In this document: positions 9,191 to 18,139 of the stretch, one piece after another | Layout of the letters: every line of letters begins with the position of its first letter | Numbering within the stretch: the first letter of the stretch is position 1 | Assembly (NCBI RefSeq): GCF_000003815.2 | Contig: NC_049995.1 | Coordinates: forward strand, 16,635,823 to 16,699,822 | Origin: Branchiostoma floridae | Lineage: Eukaryota; Chordata; Leptocardii; Amphioxiformes; Branchiostomatidae | DNA: 64,000 bases | Direction: 5' to 3' | Made by a program: the position numbers and the translations under genes | Notes under the pieces: model-generated | Told to the model about the DNA's origin: nothing | What the model saw: the letters and a program-made list of their open reading frames with translations, nothing else | Databases searched by the model: none

Positions 9191-9870
9191 CCAAAGTGTA
9201 AGTACAACCGAGAAATCAGCCCAGCAGTATAGGCTAATTCGGTTAACACAACATTGTTAGTTTTCATAGCGAGCAGCCAGAAAGGAAGCAATAAGACAGC
9301 AAACTGTGTAAGCAATACCCCGTGAGAGTTCACGGCGTCTTTGACGTGATGTTATATAATGAATGGATGAATGAAGACCTTTAGTGTACGTTTCCGCTCT
9401 CACAAGCTAAGAAAATGCCAATATGATAAAGTTCTAAGTAGTTTGAACAATCTTAAGTACAATAACTGGTGTAGTAAAAACGTGCTCTTTCTACATCTTT
9501 CTACATAGTCTAATGTATGCTAGTATGCACAAGTTCAACTTCTTCTCGTTTCTTAAGACAGTTGTAAATATAAAAGCGGATGAAGCTTAAGATTCATGGC
9601 TTGTTTAATTGCAAACCCTTGATGATTATTAATTTTACCTTTCTCTTCGTTAATTTACCCTTTCGACTTGATTTCGCTCTGTCTGCGCTACCGAACATCC
9701 CAAAGTGTAAGTACAACCGAGAAATCAGACCAACAGTATAGGCTAATTCGGTTAACACAACATTGTTAGTTCTCATAGCGAGCAGTCAGAGAGGAAGTAA
9801 TAAGACAGGAAACTGTGTAAGTTAATACCCCAGGAGATTTCACGGCGTCTTTGGCGTAATGTTATAATAA
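9168..9870. repeat. Duplicated segment flanking a LINE end
   Basis: 9170-9357 and 9678-9870 are nearly identical (CATCCCAAAGTGTAAGTACA, CTAATTCGGTTAACACAACA, ATAGCGAGCAG, ACGGCGTCTTTG(A/G)CGT). A third partial copy of the last part lies at 10752-10790. Each copy ends where a minus-strand LINE tail begins, so the LINE ends may be part of the duplicated unit. Confidence 0.8.
9358..9595 (-). pseudogene. LINE 3' end with ORF C-terminus
   Basis: On the minus strand, codons 9585-9510 read FIRFYIYNCLKKREEVELVH followed by TSIH and a stop. This resembles the last residues of a CR1/L2-type reverse transcriptase ORF and matches the copy at 13.0 kb (YVYNCFNKREEVELVHT). The untranslated part ends in an ATTC-type tail at 9358-9372. 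It is 5' truncated, so not mobile by itself. Confidence 0.75.
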
Positions 9871-9955
9871 ATTAATTTTATTTGCTGAACAATCGCACAA
9901 AGTACAATGTATGACAATCAATAGCAACTAATATCTATACAAATATATATAATAA
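9862..9955 (-). mobile_element. LINE 3' untranslated end
   Basis: The minus strand has TTGTCATACATTGTACTTTG and GCGATTGTTCAGCAAATAAA. The same tail occurs at 46627-46700 (minus) and, in related form, at 19170-19257. No coding part remains. Confidence 0.6.
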
Positions 9956-9958
9956 AGG

Positions 9959-10100
9959 GTTAATGCCCGGCCGANNNNNNNNNNNNNNNNNNNNNNNNNN
10001 NNNNNNNNNNNNNNNNNNNNNNNNNNNNNNNNNNNNNNNNNNNNNNNNNNNNNNNNNNNNNNNNNNNNNNNNNNACACCGAGGATAAGGCGGGGCATTAA
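9959..10100. mobile_element. Probable MITE masked by a gap
   Basis: GGGTTAATGCCCGGCC just before the gap and GGCGGGGCATTAAC just after it are inverted relatives, so the gap seems to hide the body of a TIR element. The length is unknown. Confidence 0.4.
9975..10074. other. Assembly gap (100 N)
   Basis: Exactly 100 N. Confidence 0.98.
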
Positions 10101-10101
10101 C

Positions 10102-10749
10102 GATATTATCATATAGCCTATCCAACTGACAGTTATTTCACACAAATTCATTTATAACAAATAAACACTTTAATACATTACATAAAAATACATTTGCAAT
10201 ATATATATTGTACAATAGTGTCTATATATAATACAAACATTAAACTATTTCATCATCATCATTTAAGTAATAATTCTAACTAATCATCTGTTTGTGAGAT
10301 AGCATATCAGCATCAACATGTGGCTTATTTGCAATACAAACTACATGTATTAAGTGGAGTCCTGGTACCCCCCATGCAGAGCCTTTTCGCTTGGGCACGA
10401 CAAAGTACGTATATATGAAGTGATTTAGGAAGGTACCGGCTTAATCACGTTAGAAAGCCATAATGAAAATGTGTAAAATCAGCATAATTCCTTTTCAAGT
10501 ATCCCTGTATTCCCCATGTGGAGCCCTAATTAACATAACCAATCAATCATAATATTTTTGACAGTTATGCATGGTTTACACACAAACAACAGTACAAAAA
10601 AATTTCATGACTGTCCCCTGTATAATGGTGCGGTCCAAAAAGTGGTCGGTTATTGGAATAACCGACCACTTTTGAGGTTACTGCCTGATAACCCATGGGA
10701 AATGGGGGCCTCTGATTGGCCAACTCCATCTGGCTATATGATAATATCT
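10102..10749. repeat. Widely spaced inverted repeat
   Basis: GATATTATCATATAGCC (10102-10118) and its complement GGCTATATGATAATATC (10732-10748) face each other across about 610 bp. Each lies beside a CCAACT-type string. This may be the outer ends of a larger TIR element that includes the gap region, or two copies of a dispersed repeat in opposite orientation. Confidence 0.4.
10634..10674. repeat. Perfect 18-bp-arm hairpin
   Basis: AAAAAGTGGTCGGTTATT and its complement AATAACCGACCACTTTT are separated by only GG. It sits in the interior of the 10.1-10.75 kb inverted repeat. A transposon palindrome is likely; the sequence gives no regulatory clue. Confidence 0.85.
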
Positions 10750-10783
10750 ATATAACCCATGAGATTTTACGGCGTCTTTGGCG

Positions 10784-10915
10784 TGATGTTATAATGAATG
10801 AATCAAGACCTTTAGTGTACGTTTCCGCTCTCACAAGCTAAGTACAGGCCGAGATAATAAAGTTCAAAGTAGTTTTGAATAATGTTAAGTACAATTACTT
10901 TGAAAAGTTGATTTT
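10784..10915 (-). mobile_element. LINE 3' untranslated end
   Basis: The sequence matches 9358-9470 (GACCTTTAGTGTACGTTTCC, CTCTCACAAGCTAAG, AATAAAGTTC). It is the tail end only, on the minus strand, starting with ATTC-type repeats. Confidence 0.65.
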
Positions 10916-11735
10916 GAATAAAGATTGATAATAAGACATAAAAAGATTAGATCTTACCAACTTCATCTCATAACCCAGGCAAGCGGATTAGCTGCACTTC
11001 TATTCTTAAGACCGTGTAAGACAGTGTCGCCACAAAGCATTCACAACTTGTAAGCAGGTTATATATATGTAGATGACTTTGGAAGGTTCTACAGAGTAAA
11101 AAAGCCCTCATTCAACAACACACAAAGCAAATATTTCCCCCGACAGCGCTTGGCTGTCTGTCGTAAGCCATAGACAAAGTACCTTGCCTGGTAGTAATAA
11201 TTGCAAGTCAGTTACGCTTTCAAAGACTGTAATTCAGTGTAAAGGATTCATTTGAGGCAAAACTTTGTGCCAGTGAAGCTTTTCTTTGCTTTGACTCACT
11301 CTTGGACAAAATTGCCCCTGCTGGCAACAATTCAATTCCGCTTTCATTGATGAGTTCTATTGATGGTACACGACGATTGCTTAGGGAGGTCGCAAAATTA
11401 GAAGGCTTCAAATGATCCACAACTATGGTCGCTTCATCATGTGTAACATAGCTTTCAAGGGGCCTTAAAATCCGCCAGTGATGAAACGCATCCTTTGAGG
11501 CACTAAACGTACTATTCTTAAGAAACTTCGGCCCGTTGAAGAGTATGCATTTAATACTGTCTATTCTTTTGTAGGAAGTTAAATGGCAACTGAGAAAAAA
11601 ACGTTACTGTTCGCTGAATGTTAAGTGTCACGTCAACCAGCAAACGAAAAGTAGAAAAGTTGCCAAATTGAATGTCAAGTTTTGCTGGGTGAAACGATAC
11701 TCCGTCAATGCAACATTGTAAGAAATACACTATAT
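10916..11735. other. No recognised feature
   Basis: About 820 bp with no repeat or gene that I can support. The minus open frame 11220-11420 has no motif. Confidence 0.6.
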
Positions 11736-11740
11736 ATACA

Positions 11741-12143
11741 GATACGGAAGCTGGTGTGTTACACTGAAGAATGGTTATACCGGCTATACAGATACAGATA
11801 CAGAAGCTGGTGTGTGTTACACCGGCTATACAGTTATAGATACAAAAGCTGGTGTGTTATACCGGCTATACAGATACAGATACAAAAGCAAGCTGGTATG
11901 TTACACCTAAGGGCGGTTATACTGGCTATACAGATACAGATACAGAAGCTGGTATGTTAAATCTAAGGGCGGTTATACTGGCTATACAGATACAGATACA
12001 GAAGCTGGTGTGTTACACTGAAGAATGGTTATACCGGCTATACAGATGCAGATGCAAAAGCTGGTGTGTTATACCGAAGGGCGGTTATACTGGCTATACA
12101 GATACAGAGCCTAGCTATACCTGCTACTCAGATACAGATATAA
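11741..12143. repeat. Diverged 56-bp-type minisatellite
   Basis: Eight or so variable units follow the plan GAAGCTGGTGTGTTA, CCGAAGGGCGGTTATACCGG, CTATACAGATACAGATACA. Several units have lost the middle block. The family also occurs at 32.7 and 37.7 kb, and it resembles the amphioxus 'mirage' minisatellites as I recall them. The open frames are repeats, not proteins. Confidence 0.85.
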
Positions 12144-12510
12144 GTCTCATACAGAAGGGCATTATCCGGTCATACACACAGATTTGTATTCACTATGTCA
12201 AACAGTCAACCCAAGGCTTAAGTGCTGCAGCCAACATCTTACAGTCGATAGTGACGTCAAGAGCGATTCGATTTCCAGTGAAGTCATAGAAAAATCCGTC
12301 ACGCCCAATGAATGATTGCATAAGTAACGAATCATTTTGCTACGAACGTGATCTATACTATAGTACAATGTTAGACTTTCTTCCATTACAGAAGTATACA
12401 CGGACATAATTTGATTTGTGTACACTTTTGTGTTGGAAGAAACCTTAAGTTTAGCCTTGTATTATTATAATTAATATCAACACAGATGGGCTTCCATGAT
12501 AATATGATTC
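12144..12510. other. No recognised feature
   Basis: Nothing supportable seen in this AT-rich spacer. Confidence 0.6.
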
Positions 12511-12592
12511 ATACTGCGTTTCGTGTACGAGGTGTTCGTTCCAGGGTGTTATTTTGGCATACTTTAAAGAAGTACAATTATCATTACCACTA
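12511..12592. repeat. Outlying copy of the 14.3-kb repeat
   Basis: CGTGTACGAGGTGTTCGTTC, CAGGGTGTTATTTTGGCATA and ACAATTATCATTA match 14365-14440 with few changes. Confidence 0.8.
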
Positions 12593-12794
12593 TTTGAGGA
12601 TGGCTAGAATAATTTTCTCCAACGACGTTTAAAGCCAAAATGTTACGAGTGATAGTTTGTTGTTTTTACTTTAAAAGCAACCTACTCTCAGCGTTTTTCC
12701 GAATCTCTTCTGCAAGAACTTGTTGTGGGAACCAGAATTCCAGACAGTACATGCGGTGTATTTACATTCCAGACAGACGTAGAGTCTATTTATA

Positions 12795-12850
12795 AAAGTG
12801 ACACTCATCCTCTATCTAACTTGAATAAGATAGAGGATGAGTGTCACTTT
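12795..12850. repeat. Perfect 23-bp inverted repeat at a LINE 5' junction
   Basis: The arms at 12795-12817 and 12828-12850 are exact complements, with the 10-base loop AACTTGAATA. The right arm is LINE coding sequence (KIEDECHF); the left is its inverted copy. See the finding on the LINE snapback. Confidence 0.95.
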
Positions 12851-13189
12851 ATTGTTGACTGTACTTTATACAACAACGAAAGAAACGTCCTTTTTGAAAA
12901 TATACAACATATGTTCCCAAATTTCCGATACTTGAATACCACGGAAAAATTCATATTTCTCATGCAATGAGATAAACCATATATTATTGATTCCATTTGT
13001 CCTTATGTTTATAACTGTTTTAACAAGCGAGAAGAAGTTGAACTTGTACATACTTGAATGTATTAGCATATGTAGAGATGAGAAGATACCTTTTTTTGGT
13101 CAAAATTGTACCTTATCACTAGCGATACGACCTGTACTTAGCTTGTTTGAGCACAAATGTACAATAAAGGTCATTCATTCATTCATTTA
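12828..13189 (+). pseudogene. 5'-truncated LINE, reverse-transcriptase C-terminus
   Basis: The translation contains IEDECHFIVDCTLYNNERN, the H-x3-C half of the terminal C-x2-C...H-x3-C zinc-finger-like region that follows the reverse transcriptase in CR1/L2-type LINEs. An in-frame TGA (12968-12970) interrupts it before PYVYNCFNKREEVELVHT. The 3' UTR ends ACAATAAAGGTC followed by ATTC repeats (13158-13189). The upstream C-x2-C, the polymerase and the endonuclease are missing. A dead copy. Confidence 0.8.
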
Positions 13190-13309
13190 TGCAGTGCTTG
13201 TGGGTAGAGCAAAGGTCAGGTAGATAATGAAAATGAATGAATCGATAGACGAAGACCTTAATGTGAAGGCCATTCCATTTCATTGAGTTTTATGTATAAG
13301 TATGGGTAA

Positions 13310-13575
13310 TCAATTTGGTTGTATGTATGCACCTGATGAGACCATTTCTTTGTATATGTTAGCTTGATGGGTCCATACGTTTGTTTAGATGGGTTTGGTG
13401 CGCCCACTTGTTTATATGAATGACTTTGGTAAGTTCATTGGTTAGTATGTATGGTTTTGTAAGTCTCTTGGTTTGTATGGATGGGTTTAGCAAGTCCGTT
13501 CGTTTATATGTATGAATCTGGTGAGCACAGGTTTCAGCATGTCTTAATTGGATGGGCTCATTCGTTTGTATGTAT
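13310..13575. repeat. Degenerate ~45-bp tandem repeat
   Basis: The pattern TTTGTATG(T/G)ATG(G/A)(G/A)TTTGGTAAGTCC recurs about six times (13380, 13420, 13445, 13478, 13508, 13560). A stray unit follows the MITE at 14268-14310. Confidence 0.65.
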
Positions 13576-13721
13576 ACTCTACTGAACTACAAAGGTTGGA
13601 AAAATAGAAGAAACTGGCCAAATAGACGAAGTAATATGACAAAAGATTTCGCCGGCCTGAGGAGTACAATATAGTTTTTGTGATATATGCATATAGACTT
13701 TTAAAGGATTTAAACTGTGTG

Positions 13722-13862
13722 GGACCATGTAGCGCAGTGGCAGTGTGTTCGGCCCGTGACCGAGAAGTCGCGGGTTCGAATCCGGCTGCCGCGCTACCAA
13801 TCTTGTGCCCTTGGAAAGGCACTTAAAACGACTTTCCTCACTTTACTCAGGTGAAGATTAGT
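13722..13862 (+). mobile_element. tRNA-derived SINE, family 1, 3'-truncated
   Basis: It has an internal pol III A box TAGCGCAGTGG (13730-13740) and B box GGTTCGAATCC (about 13774-13784) with a tRNA-like anticodon arm between them. The head is followed by TTGTGCCCTTGGAAAGGCAC and CCTCACTTTACTCAGGTG, the body shared with the SINEs at 24.0, 40.0, 50.5 and 51.2 kb. The downstream part is absent. Not counted as a tRNA gene because of this body. Confidence 0.8.
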
Positions 13863-14095
13863 ATTTAGCTTCTGTATAACCAAACCTCTATCATTCCTTT
13901 TGTACCACCCTTGCCTCGTTCAATTCCCGCATAACCCCAATGCAAAGCAGGCCTGTTTGAGCTTTCATGAATAAGCAAATGATTGAAATAAAAGAAAAAT
14001 AATAAAAGGGTGAAATCTGTGCTCAACTCTCCAGCTAACCGCTTCGACATATTATTCCATGTATTTGGCCAATTTCAATAGAATCTGTTAAAGAC

Positions 14096-14260
14096 TAATC
14101 TCCAAGTAGATCCTACGGTAGCATAAGATAGTATCAAAAGCTGGTGGAGGAGTGAAGCCAGCCTAGGAGTGTGTTTGGCAAATGAACACCTCTTGTCTGA
14201 CTACACTGCTTGGTCAGTTTGGTACTATCTTATGCCATCGTAGGATCTGCTTGGAGATGA
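14096..14260. mobile_element. MULE-type MITE, family A copy 3
   Basis: The ends TAATCTCCAAGTAGATCC and GGATCTGCTTGGAGATGA enclose 165 bp; the left arm continues through AGCATAAGATAGTATCAAAA. The flanks GTTAAAGAC (14087-14095) and GTAAGGACT (from 14261) look like a decayed 9-bp duplication. Confidence 0.8.
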
Positions 14261-14317
14261 GTAAGGACTACAAGTCTGGTGGGTTTATTCATTTGTATGC
14301 ATGAGTTTTATAAGCCC

Positions 14318-14500
14318 CGAATCGGAAGATGTCTACATCTTTCATGTTATCCAAATCTGCTGAATGTCGTGTACGAGGCGTTCGTTCCAGGGAGTTATTT
14401 TGGCATACTTAAAAGATGTACAATTATCATTAAGCTCATAATCGGAAGATGCATACATCTTTCATGTTATCCAAATCTGCTGAATGTTTGTGATGAGCTC
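14318..14500. repeat. Two ~121-bp tandem units
   Basis: AATCGGAAGATG(T/C)(C/A)TACATC, TTTCATGTTATCCAAATCTG and CTGAATG occur at 14320 and again at 14441. A third related copy is at 12511-12592. Confidence 0.85.
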
Positions 14501-14619
14501 TCCTCACTGTCAATGTCTTTATCATAAAGACACACGAAGAGATTATTTTTCTAAATCAGGTTCGTAAGGCCTGATATTTATTGATACCGTCATGAAGATG
14601 AAGAGCGGCCCATAGCGAT

Positions 14620-14715
14620 AACTGTAGCAGAATTTCTTCTCCCTAAGTCAGAAACATCAAGCTTAGGCAAGCTTGACTTCTCTGACTCAATAGGCGAAGC
14701 AGGAGTAACGAGGCT
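14620..14715. repeat. Dispersed repeat with internal hairpin
   Basis: GTCAGAAACATCAAGCTT and AAGCTTGACTTCTCTGAC nearly pair across a short loop. The block TCTTCTCCCT...CTCAATAGGCGAAGCAGG recurs at 29765-29855. Confidence 0.55.
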
Positions 14716-14889
14716 GCTCGGGAAATTCCCTACCCCATTTGTGCATTAAAATCACTCTATATTCAACAATGCGCCTTACAAGGGGGGGAAATGTCATTTG
14801 GGGCATAATCTGGTATTATACCAGAACTTGTGATAATTCAAGCTATAGTTGGAGTTCATGATTGCCGTAGAATCTAGTCCGTTTAACTG

Positions 14890-15215
14890 TAAAGGATGAG
14901 CGACGCCCTATTGTCCAGGGCAAGTGAAAGTGCTGTTCGGCAAGTGCACGACCTACCCCACTTGCTTGACTGGGCAAGCTAGATTTTTCCATTGAATGAG
15001 ATGTTGAAATGCTTGTCACTTTTTACAGTAATTACATCAAGCAATGGTCAACACAGAAAAATAGAGGCAATAATAAGAATCCCATTGCTGGAAGTGAAAA
15101 TGCATGTAAAAGTGACATCTAAATTTTGGGCAAGTGAAAAGTTGGGTCGGGCAAATGATCATTAATATGCGCTTGCCCGATAGGACAAGTGAATTCTAGA
15201 AAACTTATCCAACCC
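14890..15215. repeat. GGCAAGTG-rich inverted-repeat element
   Basis: CCAGGGCAAGTGAAAGTGCT near the left and GCGCTTGCCCGATAGGACAA near the right, with several further GGGCAAG(T/C) strings in both orientations, suggest a decayed TIR element. The boundaries are approximate. Confidence 0.4.
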
Positions 15216-15459
15216 TGCTTTCCATTTACTCCTTGCTATACCGACCGTCAATCCCTGCTGTATTAAAACAATTTCTGGTAACCAGTTTGTGTTTAGATCC
15301 CATAAGTCAAACGGTGATCCTGTGTGCTTAAGTGATCAACCAGAATGTAATGAAGACGGTCCCGGTGATACTCACTTAGTGTAAAGTGAAGATAATGAAA
15401 GCTAATTAGTCAGAAAGAGAACGGTATGCTGCGTGTAACGTACGCAGTGGATATAGATT

Positions 15460-15774
15460 AAGTTAGGAGAACAACCCGCCATACGTGAAATTTGTCCGTA
15501 CGTTTTTGTTTTTCTTGAGAGGCCACGTCCGCCACGTATTTCTGAAAACGTTCAGGCTGTACAGAGCAGGCGAATCGGCATCCCGATGGCACACATAGTT
15601 TTGCCTGCACGTCAAGTTCTACGGCGTGTCTGTGCTCCAAATCCGTCGGATTCCCTACGAGTTCGCGATCGTACGGAGGCGGTACTTACCACTTACGGAT
15701 CCCAAAAGATTGCCCACGTTTTGGCACGTAGACAGCACGTATTTGCACGTACGGTGGGTTGTGCCCTTAGCTTT
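15460..15774 (-). mobile_element. Palindromic MITE, family C copy 1
   Basis: Left TIR ACAACCCGCCATACGTG, right TIR CACGTACGGTGGGTTGTGCC. The interior carries GTACGGAGGCGGTACTTACC and GCCCACGTTTTGGCACGTAG. It is in the opposite orientation to copies C2 and C3 at the end of the window and is more diverged than they are from each other. Confidence 0.8.
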
Positions 15775-15837
15775 AGACAGGTATCGTCTTGAGATTATGC
15801 AGCTGTCTTGGTATTCTCTCTTATAAAAATGGTTCCG

Positions 15838-15930
15838 ATGATTTAGATTTGTTAAAAGTGCACACAATGCAATGCATGGCAAACCCAGGCAGTTAAGCTG
15901 ATACTTAGAGTAAAGTTAATGAAGGCCAAT
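15838..15930 (-). mobile_element. LINE 3' untranslated end
   Basis: The minus strand reads GTATCAGCTTAACTGCCTGG, GTTTGCCATGCATTGCATTG and ends AACAAATCTAAATC. The same tail is found at 40370-40465 (plus) and 48825-49010 (minus). Confidence 0.65.
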
Positions 15931-17195
15931 TCCTCATGCAGAGTACAGCACAGTAGGTTCAATCTATTAGACATCAGCATCGTAGGTATTGATATTAAGA
16001 CTTCGTCCTGGCGGTTTTCTTGATGAATATGACTGTCTTTGATGAATGATTTTGCCTTGTGGTATGATAGTAATGATAGTATCCACATAGAGGCATTTGT
16101 AATGGAGATAGATATCCAGATCGTAAACAACGGCTGTGCTACTGTCATTTATCTCAATGTTGTAGTATTTTTACTATAATGTGCTTTTTTTTCTTTTCAA
16201 AAAGCCTAATAGCTCTGCATGTCACACTAAAATTATTTTGATGGCTTTGAGGTCAAAAAGCTAAACGGAAGCAACCCATAATCATTCATCTTCTGAAGTC
16301 AACAGACTAACCGGAGAAGGCTACAGCAACACTGTAAGGAGGGGGGGGTTCTGAGATTTAGTTTCACGGTGGAGAGAAAACTGAGTGTTCGCGGAGGTTA
16401 AAGGTTCGCAGTTGAAACTTCATTCATGGTTTAACTGTAGACTACAGTAGAAGAGGAAATGTTCTCAGTGGATTTAGTTTCGTAGTGAAGAGGCCAACGT
16501 GACAATCACGAAAATAAAACCACTGCAAAAATTCTCCCCTTTACAGTAGTTTCGTGGAATTCCCTTACGTAAGTCGTTACATGAATGTATTCATTTCGTG
16601 AGTCGTCCCTAATGGTGTAGCTATGTAACTCTCAGAGTCACAGGGGTCAACGTTAGACACATGGTGAATTCATTAAGGAGCTTAAACTGACGCACGGAGA
16701 TAGAGAGGCGATATCTCTTCAGGTATAGGCCATGGCAGGAACGCTGACAGTTTCTTATCTAGAACTATATCGTTATGGACAAAGCTACCATGGAATTGCT
16801 TCCCTATATGGTACAATCTGAAACTTCCAAGTCAAGGGTAACAAACATATTTTCTTCAGAACCCAGTACTATACCCCAAAACGCATGAGTGGCTCTTTGA
16901 GCCTTTTTTTGTGATGAACTTGAAGCAAATGAAAAAAAAGATGAATTTATATGTGCCACCAAAGGTACCGGAGGCTGGGTGTTCTGACCGCGCCCTACCC
17001 CGACATACACGCCACGGGAATGGGTTGCAGTTCTTATGACGTAACGTGAATCCTTCAAGTTGGTTCATTTATCATTATCATTATCGCTTTTTAGGTAAGA
17101 GCGAAGGAAAATTTCCCTGGTACAATAGTAATGAACCTGTAAATGATACCGTGCATAGCGCCTGTCTTCTCTGTCACGACCAGAAGTTTCAGTTT
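15931..17195. other. No gene recognised; weak repeats
   Basis: The only structure is at 16345-16520, where TTTAGTTTC(A/G)(C/T)(G/A)GTG occurs twice among GTTCGC/TTCACG strings, probably a dispersed repeat. Open frames at 15852-16148 and 16804-17068 have no recognisable domain. Confidence 0.5.
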
Positions 17196-17199
17196 CATT

Positions 17200-17285
17200 T
17201 TATTTATTTATCCAGGAAGTAATACATCGCCTACTGGCGTTTTTCAATACCTCCTGGGGGGGCCGGGAGACCCCAACATAAAATA
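17200..17285 (-). mobile_element. LINE 3' end fragment
   Basis: The minus strand reads GGGGTCTCCCGGCCCCCCCA, GGAGGTATTGAAAAACGCC and ends GGATAAATAAATAAAATG. It is related to the plus-strand tail at 29500-29602 (GGTTGCCCCCCAGGGAAC, GAAAAACACC). Confidence 0.65.
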
Positions 17286-17701
17286 ACACAAAATCACAAC
17301 AACTGAATCAAAATTGAAATCAAAGGTCAAACTTAAATAACTAAACGTCAGGTGTCAACTAATTACAATACAAATAACTCAAGATCACTTAATATAATAA
17401 TGTGTAATAATAATATCACATTCAAGCAGTGGATCAACTTAAAATCAAAGTAACGAAAAGTGGAATTTGCATATCAATGTGTCGCTGGAAGACTTACGTT
17501 GAGGAAAACTGGTTCGAGATAACTGTCCCTGTCACCGTCCAGTCATTTTTCAGGACAAAAATGAGTAAGTGAGCTCGACACAACGGGGGCAAAGAGCTCA
17601 TTACAAGACATAAGCATCAATCTTGGCTTGACGTCTTTTACCTGTGCATGAGATGCGCCAGTTAGTCATTTCCACATGCAGGTAAGGGTTGCATAGTGCC
17701 A

Positions 17702-17986
17702 TTAGACTCCCTTGCAGTCTTCGGAACGGGGCTGTTTTTTTTTGGGGGGGGGGGGGCGTTGTTCCGCGATTTTAACGTTGGCCATGTCCTCTTGTGCCGG
17801 GAAAGGGGGTTTGCCGAGGAAGGGACTTTGCTGTGGAAGGGAGTTTGCCGTGATGGCGAGTTTGCCGTTTGCCCAACTCCCTTCCACAGCAAACCCTTCC
17901 TCGGCAAACTCTAATTCCCGGCACAAGAGAACATGGACCCCCCCCCAAAAAAAACAGCCCTGTTCCGAAGACTGCAAGGGAGTCTA
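17702..17986. mobile_element. Long palindromic MITE with poly-G/poly-C arms
   Basis: The arms of about 120 bp run from TAGACTCCCTTGCAGTCTTC to its complement, enclosing CGGAACGGGGCTG with T/G runs on the left and the matching C/A runs on the right. The inner arms are GAAGGGAGTTTGCC type. The whole 285 bp can fold into one hairpin. Open frames on both strands are by-products of the palindrome. Confidence 0.85.
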
Positions 17987-18139
17987 GTCAAGCCAATACA
18001 AACTTACCTTCATATGCTAGTTTACTCCATTCACTCTCAACAGACACATTTGCTAGTGTGACAGCAGATAGACCCCCATAATCAGAGCCATTGGATTGGT
18101 CCTTTGGGCTCAAACAGTTATCAGTTGCTTGAATATCTG

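Noticed and set aside
11682-12289. Tyrosine/threonine-rich repeat 'proteins' over the minisatellite (also 32789-33016)
   Set aside because: Frame continuity is broken between units and comes from the repeat itself.
13722-13800. A functional tRNA gene
   Set aside because: A and B boxes are good, but the downstream body is shared with dispersed SINEs, so it is a tRNA-derived SINE head. The same applies to heads at 24.3, 40.0, 50.8 and 61.4 kb.
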